Assembly: GCA_025356715.1 (NCBI GenBank)
Contig: JANXRU010000020.1
Location: 1-12,459, forward strand
Length of the DNA stretch: 12,459 nt
Direction of reading: 5' to 3'
DNA from: Bacteroidota bacterium
Lineage (GTDB): Bacteria; Bacteroidota; Bacteroidia; B-17B0; B-17BO
The notes under the pieces were generated by a model, which did not search any database, had not been told where the DNA came from, and saw only the letters and a program-made list of their open reading frames with translations. A program made the position numbers and the translations under genes. Below are positions 4,902-12,459 of the stretch, piece after piece (positions within the stretch are counted from its first letter, which is position 1; each line of letters opens with the position of its first letter).

Positions 4902-5507
4902 ATGTTTATTAGTATAGAAGGAAATATAGGTTCAGGAAAAACTACTTTAGCGAAAGCGCTTGCTAAACAATTAAAAGCAACGTATTTACCTGAGCAATTT
5001 GAAGAAAATGCTTTATTGCCCTTATTTTATAACGATCGTAAAACCTTTGCGTTTCCTACAGAATACTCCTTCTTAATTGACAGACATAAACAATTAGATG
5101 CTTTTTTTAAACAAAAAAAAGAAACCGCTATTACAGTAAGCGATTTTCATTTTGATAAATGCATTAGTTTTGCAAAAACAAATTTAAGTAAAGAGGATTA
5201 TCAATATTTCAAAAAACATTTCAAAGCGTTGCAAAGTTCCATTAAACAGCCAGATTTAGTAGTTTATATTCAAACGGAAGTTCCGTTATTGGTTAATAAT
5301 ATCAAAAAACGTGGGCGTGAAATAGAAAATAATATAGAGGTTGGGTATTTATCTTCGTTAAAAAAAACACTGGATAATTACTATATCATCAAGGATAAAG
5401 TAAAAAAACCAGTTTTGATTTTGTCGATGAGTGCATATAATGAAAAAGAATTAAGTACTTGTTGCAAAAAAATTACTGAAACAATTCATGCTAATAAATT
5501 AAAATAG
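4902..5507 (+). CDS. deoxynucleoside kinase (dNK/dGK-like family)
   Basis: This is a cytoplasmic salvage kinase that phosphorylates deoxynucleosides with ATP. The P-loop GNIGSGKTT (residues 7-15) is at the N-terminus, and Glu31 in LPEQFEEN is at the position of the catalytic base in this family. Arg61-His62 in the segment FLIDRHKQ and the lid KKRGREIE (135-142) also fit. The usual D/E-R-S motif is replaced by SDFHFDK (80-86), so substrate preference (dGuo/dAdo or dThd) cannot be read from the sequence. Length 201 aa is typical. It follows folK by 5 bases and precedes the OmpA-domain gene by 7. In Bacteroidota the folK-kinase pair is commonly adjacent; this is from general knowledge, not checked here. 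Confidence 0.9.
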   Translation: MFISIEGNIGSGKTTLAKALAKQLKATYLPEQFEENALLPLFYNDRKTFAFPTEYSFLIDRHKQLDAFFKQKKETAITVSDFHFDKCISFAKTNLSKEDYQYFKKHFKALQSSIKQPDLVVYIQTEVPLLVNNIKKRGREIENNIEVGYLSSLKKTLDNYYIIKDKVKKPVLILSMSAYNEKELSTCCKKITETIHANKLK

Positions 5508-5514
5508 AAATTAT

Positions 5515-7458
5515 ATGAAGACCATTAAATTTTTAATTGCACTTTTTTTGTTTAGTCTTTCTTATGTTGGGTTTTGTCAAGACGACTTTAACTTCAATTT
5601 TATTGGACACAATGTGTTTAATAATGCTAAACTATTAAATACTACTATAAAAGTGATAGAGGGTTCAAATGTATTTAAAGAATTAAATACAGGAGAGTCC
5701 AATAAATTTAAAGTGGTTTTACCTTTTGGGAAAACATACGACATTTATTTAATCAATCAAAATACTCAAAAAATGTTTATTCGTGTTTATGCTGATATTC
5801 CTGTAAACAAGCGAAATATAGATATGACTTATGAATTAGATATTCCGTTTTTCCCAAAAGATGCCGCTAACATTGATTCAACAAAGTTTAAACAACCCAT
5901 TCATCAATTAGTATTTAACGGAAAGAATCGCTTAGTAGATGATACGTCTTACTTTAATTTGTTTATTAAAAAAATGAATGAACCTGTTGTTAAAGACACG
6001 ATAAAGCCTAAAATTACGGTTGCAAAAACAAAAAAGATAGTTCAGTTAGTGGGAAAATTGAGTTTAGATAATGATAAGCAAACCTTATTAAAAAATAAAA
6101 CAATTACTTTAATAAATAAAAAAGGTGAGGTAATGGCTAAATCTCAAACAACTAATTTTGGGGTTTTCGTTTTTCAAAACATTGATGCGGATGAGGCAAA
6201 TAACTTATCCGTTGTTCTTTCTGAATTAGAAAATCCGAACAAAGCAAAAATTAAATTAGAATCCAATTCCAACAGCATGATTGCTGAAGCTTTTGGAGAT
6301 GCTAATCAAACCTATGTTTTTAAAAGTTTAAGTAATACGAGTGTTATACCAAATTTAGTAGATGATGAGTTTAGTTATAACATAGGAGGGAAATTAATCT
6401 CAACTATTGGATCAATCAAGAGACTCGTTGCTGATAAAACAATGTATTTGATTGACTCTAAAAATAATGTTGTGCAAACAGTGAAAACCAATTTATTAGG
6501 TAATTTTTTATTTACTAAAATTGTAGCTGGCGAAGAATATAATTTCGCCTTTGATACATCTGATTTCTTATCTAATCAGTTTTTTGATATTTATACGATA
6601 AAAGATAAGTTTGTTAAACGTATTGATTCTATTAGCAATCGAAAATACCATTATAAATTCCTTTCTGTTGCAAATTCTACTTTTAATGATATCATTATTG
6701 ACGACTCCGAATTAAAAATGAACGTGAAAGGTAGAGTTTACGGTAATGATAAAAACCACCCTTTATCTAATTTTAAAGTGTTGTTAATGAATGACAAGTA
6801 TGAGGCCATTGATTCTGCAAAAACAGATGCCAAAGGTGATTTTTCGTTTAAATACATTCCTTATAACAAGCAAGTTTTAATTAACGATAATAACGAAAAA
6901 GATATTATGGAAGCCTTAAATAATATTATGGTTTTTGATAATGAAGATAATTTAATGAAGATAGTATCGACGGTTAAAGGCAAAAAATTTGAATATAAGC
7001 TATTGAATTCTGCCCAAAACAAAATGGTGGAATTATTTGCTGAAGACCCATGGTTGGAGTTATTAGATAAACAAATTATGGAGAAAAAAATAAAAGGCTC
7101 TACAGAAACCATTGTTGAATCTATATTATTTGAATTAAATAAATCTGAGTTACTACCTCAATCATTATTAACGCTTGATAAAGTTATATTGGCTATGAAA
7201 GGAAATGCTAATTTTAATATAGAGTTAGGCGCTCATAGCGATAGTAGAGGAGGTGATGCTCAAAATTTAGCATTAAGTGAAAAACGTGCTATTAGTGCTA
7301 AGGCTTATATTGTAAGTAAAGGCATTGATGCCAAAAGAGTTGTAGCTAAAGGTTATGGCGAAACCAAATTACGTAATAACTGTGGTAACAACGTAAAATG
7401 TACTGAAGATGAGCATGCTGAAAACAGAAGAATTGAATTTAAAATTAGTTACCGTTAA
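5515..7458 (+). CDS. OmpA-family outer-membrane/peptidoglycan-binding protein with repeated beta-sandwich-like modules
   Basis: A signal peptide (residues 1-21, MKTIKFLIALFLFSLSYVGF then CQ) is followed by a long extracytoplasmic region and a C-terminal OmpA domain (about 530-647). The OmpA domain holds LFELNKSEL, HSDSRGG and LALSEKRA; Asp576 and Arg591 are 15 residues apart, as are the diaminopimelate-binding Asp271 and Arg286 of Acinetobacter OmpA. CGNNVKCTEDEHAENRRIEF is a C-terminal form typical of Bacteroidota. Three similar modules precede it (about 176-275, 286-385 and 401-500), each starting V/I-x-G-K/R-L/V and containing an N/D-x-x-G-x-F strand (TNFGVFVF, TNLLGNFLF, TDAKGDFSF), resembling carboxypeptidase-regulatory or SdrD-B-like folds. 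It probably links the outer membrane to peptidoglycan; the specific role is unknown. Only 7 bases separate it from the kinase gene. Confidence 0.88.
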   Translation: MKTIKFLIALFLFSLSYVGFCQDDFNFNFIGHNVFNNAKLLNTTIKVIEGSNVFKELNTGESNKFKVVLPFGKTYDIYLINQNTQKMFIRVYADIPVNKRNIDMTYELDIPFFPKDAANIDSTKFKQPIHQLVFNGKNRLVDDTSYFNLFIKKMNEPVVKDTIKPKITVAKTKKIVQLVGKLSLDNDKQTLLKNKTITLINKKGEVMAKSQTTNFGVFVFQNIDADEANNLSVVLSELENPNKAKIKLESNSNSMIAEAFGDANQTYVFKSLSNTSVIPNLVDDEFSYNIGGKLISTIGSIKRLVADKTMYLIDSKNNVVQTVKTNLLGNFLFTKIVAGEEYNFAFDTSDFLSNQFFDIYTIKDKFVKRIDSISNRKYHYKFLSVANSTFNDIIIDDSELKMNVKGRVYGNDKNHPLSNFKVLLMNDKYEAIDSAKTDAKGDFSFKYIPYNKQVLINDNNEKDIMEALNNIMVFDNEDNLMKIVSTVKGKKFEYKLLNSAQNKMVELFAEDPWLELLDKQIMEKKIKGSTETIVESILFELNKSELLPQSLLTLDKVILAMKGNANFNIELGAHSDSRGGDAQNLALSEKRAISAKAYIVSKGIDAKRVVAKGYGETKLRNNCGNNVKCTEDEHAENRRIEFKISYR

Positions 7459-7466
7459 TTAGCCCT

Positions 7467-8174
7467 ATGTATTCTCCTTCAGAAGTGATTGAAGCTTCAC
7501 AAATAGTATATGAAGACAATCATTTAATAATCATCAATAAAAAATCATCTGAAATTGTTCAAGGTGACAAAACGGGTGATATGCCTTTATCAGAAAAGGT
7601 AAAGAATTTTATTAAGCAACGCGATAATAAACCAGGTAATGTTTTTTGTGGTGTTTGTCACCGTTTAGATAGGCCCGTTTCAGGCATTGTCATTTTTGCA
7701 AAAACAAGTAAGGCTTTATCTCGCATGAATGAATTATTTAGAGATAAAACCATTCAAAAAACATATTGGGCAGTGGTTAAAAATAAACCCCCGCATTTAA
7801 CAGAGCGCTTAACGCATTACTTGATTAAAAACGAACAAACTAATAAATCAAAAGCATACAACGAAGAAAGAAATGGCACTCTTAAAGCAGAATTAGCTTA
7901 TACATTAATCGCTTCTATTGCTAATTATCATTTGTTGGAAATTAATTTGTTTACAGGCCGTCATCATCAAATACGTGCGCAATTGTCTGCTATTGGCTGT
8001 CCTATTAAAGGTGATTTGAAATATGGTTATGATCGTTCAAACCCCAATGGGTCTATTCATTTACATTCGTATAAAACGGAGTTTATACATCCTATTAAAT
8101 TAGAAAAAGTAACGATTATTTGTAAGCCAAAAACAGATGATGTCGTTTGGAAAGAACTGATGAAAGCGGTTTAG
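7467..8174 (+). CDS. RluA-family RNA pseudouridine synthase, without an S4 domain
   Basis: It converts uridine to pseudouridine in rRNA or tRNA. The catalytic motif HRLDRPVSG places the nucleophilic Asp at residue 68. The family's second signature, LFTGRHHQIRAQL (161-173) followed by GCPIKGDLKYG, is present. At 235 residues it contains the catalytic domain only; the N-terminal S4 RNA-binding domain of RluC and RluD is missing, as in many short RluA paralogues, so the target site cannot be named. VYEDNHLIIINKKS near the N-terminus is the usual first strand. It begins 8 bases after the OmpA-domain gene and ends the operon, converging on the DUF4249 gene 19 bases away; no clear terminator hairpin was seen in between. 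Asp codons are mostly GAT (8 of 10). Confidence 0.92.
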   Translation: MYSPSEVIEASQIVYEDNHLIIINKKSSEIVQGDKTGDMPLSEKVKNFIKQRDNKPGNVFCGVCHRLDRPVSGIVIFAKTSKALSRMNELFRDKTIQKTYWAVVKNKPPHLTERLTHYLIKNEQTNKSKAYNEERNGTLKAELAYTLIASIANYHLLEINLFTGRHHQIRAQLSAIGCPIKGDLKYGYDRSNPNGSIHLHSYKTEFIHPIKLEKVTIICKPKTDDVVWKELMKAV

Positions 8175-8193
8175 GTGAATGTATTAAAATAGA

Positions 8194-9132
8194 TTACTTA
8201 GTTATCGTTACAATTTTAGCTGTATAATTATAACCAGCAAATATCCCTAATCCACCATTGATATTGCTATAAATAGCATCATATGGATATAAATTATACA
8301 GATAATTTAAACCAATAGAGCTATTTATTTGAGCTTCATATTGCTTATTGTAACCCTTATAAAATTTATAATATTCCTCGGATAATGTTTTTAAAACAAT
8401 AACAAACGTAAAGGAATTATCTGGACGATGAACAGAGGCAATATTTAATTCGACTGAATGATTTGTTCCATTAAACAAACCATCTGAAAACAAAAAACCT
8501 TCTGCAACACCAGCTGAATTATCATAAATCATGTCTTTTTTAATAGATGGGTCATCTGATGTAAACCCAATTTCTTTAAATGTTTTTTTATAATTAGATC
8601 CGCTTAATACTGAATCTAATAAATATACATTTAGGGAATAGTAATTAATGTCAGATGGATCATTTATATTTATAAATACACGACTACCATTATAAGTGGA
8701 TGAACTATAATTGACTGGAATTTCGTTATAAATAGTATTGGTAATAGTATAATCTGTATTAATAGGAAACTGAAAGGTGCAATTGGCTTCAGGATAATTT
8801 GGAGCAATTGATTGTATACTGTATTTAATTAGAGGTTGATTTAATTTCACTTTACCCCTATAAAGCCCTTTAGTAAAGTATTTCAATGTATCAATGATAA
8901 AATTATTATTATCGTATAAATAAATTATTGAATTATCAATGGAGTGTATTGCTATATCATTTAAATCATTCGTTTTTGTTAGATAGCATGTTGCAACACT
9001 ATCAAAACATTGTAAACTGCTTAGCACTTGCAAATTAGGAGTTATGGGTTTATAGTTTGTAATTGTTTTTTCACATGATGAAATAATCATCATTATTAAA
9101 AAAAATGTACAATATTTAAAACTTGTATTCAT
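8194..9132 (-). CDS. DUF4249-type outer-membrane lipoprotein
   Basis: The N-terminus MNTSFKYCTFFLIMMIISSC ends in a lipobox with the lipidated Cys at residue 20, so the 312-residue protein should be exported and lipid-anchored. The mature part is mostly beta, with ITNYKPITPNLQVLSSL at its start and the ending GLGIFAGYNYTAKIVTI, which fit the DUF4249 family. Such proteins are commonly encoded next to a TonB-dependent receptor, and this gene starts 17 bases inside the receptor gene upstream, implying one transcript and coupled translation. By analogy with SusD-like partners it may act as a surface component of the uptake system; the substrate is unknown. Family assignment is from overall pattern and context. 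Confidence 0.82.
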   Translation of the reverse strand: MNTSFKYCTFFLIMMIISSCEKTITNYKPITPNLQVLSSLQCFDSVATCYLTKTNDLNDIAIHSIDNSIIYLYDNNNFIIDTLKYFTKGLYRGKVKLNQPLIKYSIQSIAPNYPEANCTFQFPINTDYTITNTIYNEIPVNYSSSTYNGSRVFININDPSDINYYSLNVYLLDSVLSGSNYKKTFKEIGFTSDDPSIKKDMIYDNSAGVAEGFLFSDGLFNGTNHSVELNIASVHRPDNSFTFVIVLKTLSEEYYKFYKGYNKQYEAQINSSIGLNYLYNLYPYDAIYSNINGGLGIFAGYNYTAKIVTITK

Positions 9133-11491
9133 AGGTTATGTATGGCATTATTTGAAAGAAACTGATACTCTTTAAATTAAATTGATTATTACTATAATCG
9201 TATTGGTATGCAAAAGGGTTTTGATGATTATAAACATTGTAGATACCTAAACTCCAAATTCTTAAACCATGTTTTTTTTGTTTAGTGAAATTTGCGCCTA
9301 TATCTAAACGATGAAAATTTGTTGTACGTTGTTGATTTACCCCATCATAAGCAAAAGCATAATTAGTAGGAGTACCGCTGAAACTATGATCTAATCCATA
9401 ATCGGGTAAATAAGTATATTGTTGAGCATTTGTGTTTGATATGTTTGGCACATTATAAATAGCAGTTGGTAAGGTAATGGCATTTCCTGTTGCAAAATAA
9501 AAATTGGCATTAATGTTTATTTTAGGAGTAATGGCATAATTAGCAAATACGTTTAGTTCATGCCTTCGATCATATTTGTAATTAAATGGATTTCCATTAT
9601 TAACATTAGCAAATTGATTGGTGGTTTTACTGAGGGTATAGGCTATAAACCCAGTTAATTTTCCTAATTCTTTTTTTGCTAATATCTCTAGCCCATAAGA
9701 TAATCCCTTACCTTGAGTTTCAATGGTGGAGTGCCAATCGTTTTTAGTACTGTAAACTGAATAGCCATCCTTATAACGAATTAAATTTTCCATGGCTTTA
9801 TAGTAAACATCCGTTAGTAAACTATATTTTTTTGCATAAAAATACTGAGTATAATTAATGTTTAATTGAGCCACTTGTTGTGGTTTAGCATAATTATCGG
9901 CAGGTACCCAAATATCATTTGGCATGCCTACACCATTATTAGTTAATAAATGCATAGGTTGTACATTTTGGCAATAACTAATACTAGAACTATTATTTTT
10001 GGTAAATTGATATTGAAATAAAACTCTTGGTTGAAAATAATTTTTTGTGAAATGATTAGATGTAAATAGTAAATTATTAAACCCAATTGATGCTTTTAAT
10101 TTAGAAGTGAGTACAATATTACTTGTTGCAAAAACAGCTATTTGATGAGACAGTGTTTTATCGCCTACATATATTTCAGTATTATTATAATTTTGGGTTT
10201 TTATAGTTGTTTGCTGGTTTCCTAAACCAGATGATATTAATTCGTAGTTTATACCAGATATTAATTTGAAGTTATTATTAAAGCTATAATCAAATGTTGT
10301 TTTAGCACTTGCATTTTTTAAATTTAATTTAATGGTCGTTAAATAATTACTGGTTTCAACTCCATCTGTATTTACAATATTATTTAGTTTAAGATTATTG
10401 GTAAACATCCCTGCATTAATAACAGAGGTTACAAAAAGCCTTGAATTAACGGAATGCATTAGCCGTATTGCCCCTGCTGTATTACTCCAATTATAAGTGT
10501 AATCATTGGAATTGCTATAATTAGTAGTATTAAAATTTAGTTTAAATTTATTTAGTTTTAATACATTAATAGCATCATAACTATTAAAAAGTGATACGGA
10601 TAATTTTAATTTAGAAGAGAGTCTATGAGTATATTTTAACATCACATCGCTAAAGGCGTATTGAGGTTGTGTTGCTGAATTAAGAAGTTTAAAAACGGGA
10701 GTGCTAATTAAATCTATATTCAACCGTCTGGCAGAAATTTCTAACGTACTTTTATTTTTAAAAACGGGTCCATTAAAATTCAATCGAGTTGATAGCAAAC
10801 CGACCGCAACTGTACCACTCCATTTATTAGCATTACCTTCTTTTAATCGTACATCAAAAACACCTGATAAACGTCCACTAAAATTTGCAGGTGTATGGTT
10901 TTTAAATAATTCAACTTTACTTATAGCATCTGTATTAAAAGTAGAAATAAAACCTCCCATATGGTTTACGTAATACAAAGGCATATCATCTAATACATAT
11001 TGAACTTGCTCTGCTGAGCCACCACGTATAATTAATGAACCAAAGCCTTCGGCACCTTGCTTTACGCCAGGTTGAGTTTGAAAAGCTTTAATTGCATCCG
11101 ATTCTCCTAAAAAAACAGGGATTTTTTTTATATCAGTTGATGTAAATACTTGACTGTTGTTATTAATATTGTCGGCTACAATTTCAACTTCTTGTGTTGT
11201 TGTATTATTTTCTAAATAAAAATTGTATGCAGTGTCAACGCTTGTTGATTTAATCGTAAATATTTGCTTTTTATATCCTAAGTAAAATGCAACAAAATTA
11301 GATGCACTATCGATTTTAAATTTTAAAGAATAAAAGCCATAGTTATTGCTAACTTCGGCTTTATTTTTACAAGAAACAACTGCACCTATAATGGGCTCTT
11401 TACTAATAGCATCATATACAAAGCCACTAATGGTTTGGCTTTTGAGCAGAGTGCTTATGAATAATAAAAGGATGAGTTGTGTTAGCTTCAT
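9116..11491 (-). CDS. TonB-dependent outer-membrane receptor with carboxypeptidase-regulatory-like domain
   Basis: The 791-residue protein has a signal peptide (1-19, MKLTQLILLLFISTLLKSQ). A carboxypeptidase-regulatory-like domain follows (about 20-95; ISGFVYDAISKEPIIGAVV, then NNYGFYSLKF). The plug lies at about 120-218, with SLIIRGGSAEQVQYVLDDMP and SKVELFKNHTPANFSGRLSG. A beta-barrel ends in YITYEYKF, with the terminal Phe expected for outer-membrane assembly. It imports an unknown ligand using energy from TonB-ExbB-ExbD. Without a SusD partner but with a DUF4249 lipoprotein downstream (17-base overlap), it belongs to the smaller receptor group found with that family. It follows the helicase gene by 17 bases, so it may be read through from it; I saw no promoter in the gap. 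Confidence 0.93.
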   Translation of the reverse strand: MKLTQLILLLFISTLLKSQTISGFVYDAISKEPIIGAVVSCKNKAEVSNNYGFYSLKFKIDSASNFVAFYLGYKKQIFTIKSTSVDTAYNFYLENNTTTQEVEIVADNINNNSQVFTSTDIKKIPVFLGESDAIKAFQTQPGVKQGAEGFGSLIIRGGSAEQVQYVLDDMPLYYVNHMGGFISTFNTDAISKVELFKNHTPANFSGRLSGVFDVRLKEGNANKWSGTVAVGLLSTRLNFNGPVFKNKSTLEISARRLNIDLISTPVFKLLNSATQPQYAFSDVMLKYTHRLSSKLKLSVSLFNSYDAINVLKLNKFKLNFNTTNYSNSNDYTYNWSNTAGAIRLMHSVNSRLFVTSVINAGMFTNNLKLNNIVNTDGVETSNYLTTIKLNLKNASAKTTFDYSFNNNFKLISGINYELISSGLGNQQTTIKTQNYNNTEIYVGDKTLSHQIAVFATSNIVLTSKLKASIGFNNLLFTSNHFTKNYFQPRVLFQYQFTKNNSSSISYCQNVQPMHLLTNNGVGMPNDIWVPADNYAKPQQVAQLNINYTQYFYAKKYSLLTDVYYKAMENLIRYKDGYSVYSTKNDWHSTIETQGKGLSYGLEILAKKELGKLTGFIAYTLSKTTNQFANVNNGNPFNYKYDRRHELNVFANYAITPKININANFYFATGNAITLPTAIYNVPNISNTNAQQYTYLPDYGLDHSFSGTPTNYAFAYDGVNQQRTTNFHRLDIGANFTKQKKHGLRIWSLGIYNVYNHQNPFAYQYDYSNNQFNLKSISFFQIMPYITYEYKF

Positions 11492-11508
11492 TAATAAATT
11501 GATGAGTC

Positions 11509-12459
11509 CTAAGTAATCATCGTTAATTTCGCATACTTCAATAACAAGTTCTTTTCTCCACCAACCTTAAACATAATTTTAGCTTTGGCTTCGGGGTAAA
11601 CGCCTTCAATGTCTGTAATTTCACCGATCCCAAATTTTTCGTGCTCCACAATGCTTCCTACATGTAAATTAGCATTAGCACTCGTATCAGATCCTGCATG
11701 AGTTGCCGCCATTCGACTTTTTAGTGGAATTAATTTTTTAGGCGGTGCAAAATTTAGAGGCTTAGGTTCATTTTTTGTAAACGTACTAGGCTTTGTCCTA
11801 AAATCAATGCTATCCATAGGCTTGCTAAATGGCTTAGTTGGTCGCATAAAGGCATCATCACTGAAACGATTTTTTTCAGGCTCTTGTGGGAAGTCTACAC
11901 AGTTTTCATCTAATTCATCTAAAAAACGACTAGGCTCGCAATAAATAATATTTCCAAAACGGTAACGCGTGGTTGCAAAGCTACAAGTAGCGCGCTTTTC
12001 GGCACGAGTAATGGCTACATAAAATAAACGACGTTCTTCTTCCAATTCGGTGCGACTTTGTAAAGCCATTTGCGAAGGAAATAAATTTTCTTCTAATCCT
12101 ACAATGTATACATACGGAAACTCTAATCCCTTAGAGGCATGTATGGTCATCATCGATACTTTATCAGCATTTTTTTCATCATCACTTTCCTTATCCACAT
12201 CAGTTAGCAAAGTAATTTCCTGCATAAATTCATCCAAGGTTCTAAGTGTTGCCACCTGCTCAGGATTATCAAATATTTCGGTAGGTTCGGTTATATTATT
12301 TTGTAAGATGGCGTCTTTTAATTCTTCTTCTTGCGGTGTACGTGGCTGATCCACAAAATCTTTGATACCATTTAATAATTCCTGTATATTTTCGTATCGG
12401 CTTACACCTTCAGGTGTTTTATCAGAATACAAATCTTTTACGATACCAGTTGTAATGGC
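11509..12459 (-). CDS. UvrD/PcrA-type superfamily 1 DNA helicase, C-terminal part, runs off the right edge
   Basis: This is an ATP-dependent 3'-5' DNA helicase of repair and replication. The open frame enters at 12459 as AITTGIVKDLYSDKTPEG, so it is a truncated fragment of about 316 residues; the N-terminal Walker motifs lie outside. Visible are the 2B-domain tail SRYENIQELLNGIKDF, motif V region VSMMTIHASKGLEFPYVYIVG, NLFPS, and motif VI EEERRLFYVAITRAEKR, whose arginine contacts ATP. A linker of about 90 residues rich in Pro, Lys and Phe leads to a C-terminal Tudor-like domain (SIVEHEKFGIGEITDIEG and KIMFKVGGEKNLLLKYAKL), which in PcrA/UvrD contacts RNA polymerase. The TTG at 12432 is not a start. 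The stop is 17 bases from the receptor gene's start on the same strand. Confidence 0.95.
   Translation of the reverse strand, partial: AITTGIVKDLYSDKTPEGVSRYENIQELLNGIKDFVDQPRTPQEEELKDAILQNNITEPTEIFDNPEQVATLRTLDEFMQEITLLTDVDKESDDEKNADKVSMMTIHASKGLEFPYVYIVGLEENLFPSQMALQSRTELEEERRLFYVAITRAEKRATCSFATTRYRFGNIIYCEPSRFLDELDENCVDFPQEPEKNRFSDDAFMRPTKPFSKPMDSIDFRTKPSTFTKNEPKPLNFAPPKKLIPLKSRMAATHAGSDTSANANLHVGSIVEHEKFGIGEITDIEGVYPEAKAKIMFKVGGEKNLLLKYAKLTMIT

Noticed and set aside
8175..8193. Possible bidirectional terminator between rluA-type and DUF4249 genes
   Set aside because: Only 19 bases with no inverted repeat of useful length.
12430..12432. TTG as the start of the helicase gene
   Set aside because: The frame continues upstream to the window edge with residues typical of PcrA/UvrD, so the codon is an internal leucine.

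Overview
The window looks like a chromosomal segment of a Bacteroidota bacterium. The DNA is AT-rich, start codons lack convincing Shine-Dalgarno sequences, a TonB-dependent receptor is paired with a DUF4249 lipoprotein, and there is an OmpA-domain protein of Bacteroidota type and the folK/deoxynucleoside kinase pair. Genus-level assignment is not possible from the sequence alone.

Left third (1-2550) is accessory DNA and the most interesting part. It reads as the distal end of an integron gene-cassette array: three cassettes in the same orientation, each an unrelated small ORF followed by an imperfect hairpin that fits an attC site. Cassette 2 (477-1121) is complete. The core at its left end (GTTAGTA) is the exact reverse complement of the inverse core at its right end (TACTAAC), as expected of a cassette that inserts as a circle. 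Cassette 1 has only its 3' end, apparently interrupted by an IS1595-family element that runs off the left edge. Cassette 3 lost its attC where a REP-flanked RAYT (Y1/HUH) transposase element, itself broken by a frameshift, begins. A second RAYT remnant and a perfect 33-bp palindrome close the region. No integrase gene is in the window; from cassette orientation it should lie to the left, if one still exists. Unusual points are stem-forming cassette ends that extend beyond the core sites, a shared 5' leader, a strong GAC codon bias in all cassette ORFs unlike the neighbouring genes, and matches to the Bacteroidota promoter inside both attC sites.

Middle (2563-8174) is housekeeping: sppA on the minus strand, then a tight plus-strand run folK - deoxynucleoside kinase - OmpA-domain protein - RluA-family pseudouridine synthase, with gaps of 5 to 8 bases.

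Right third (8194-12459, all minus strand) runs in transcription order uvrD/pcrA-type helicase (C-terminal part only), TonB-dependent receptor, and DUF4249 lipoprotein overlapping the receptor gene by 17 bases. The last two probably form one outer-membrane uptake unit. No rRNA, tRNA or CRISPR was seen.
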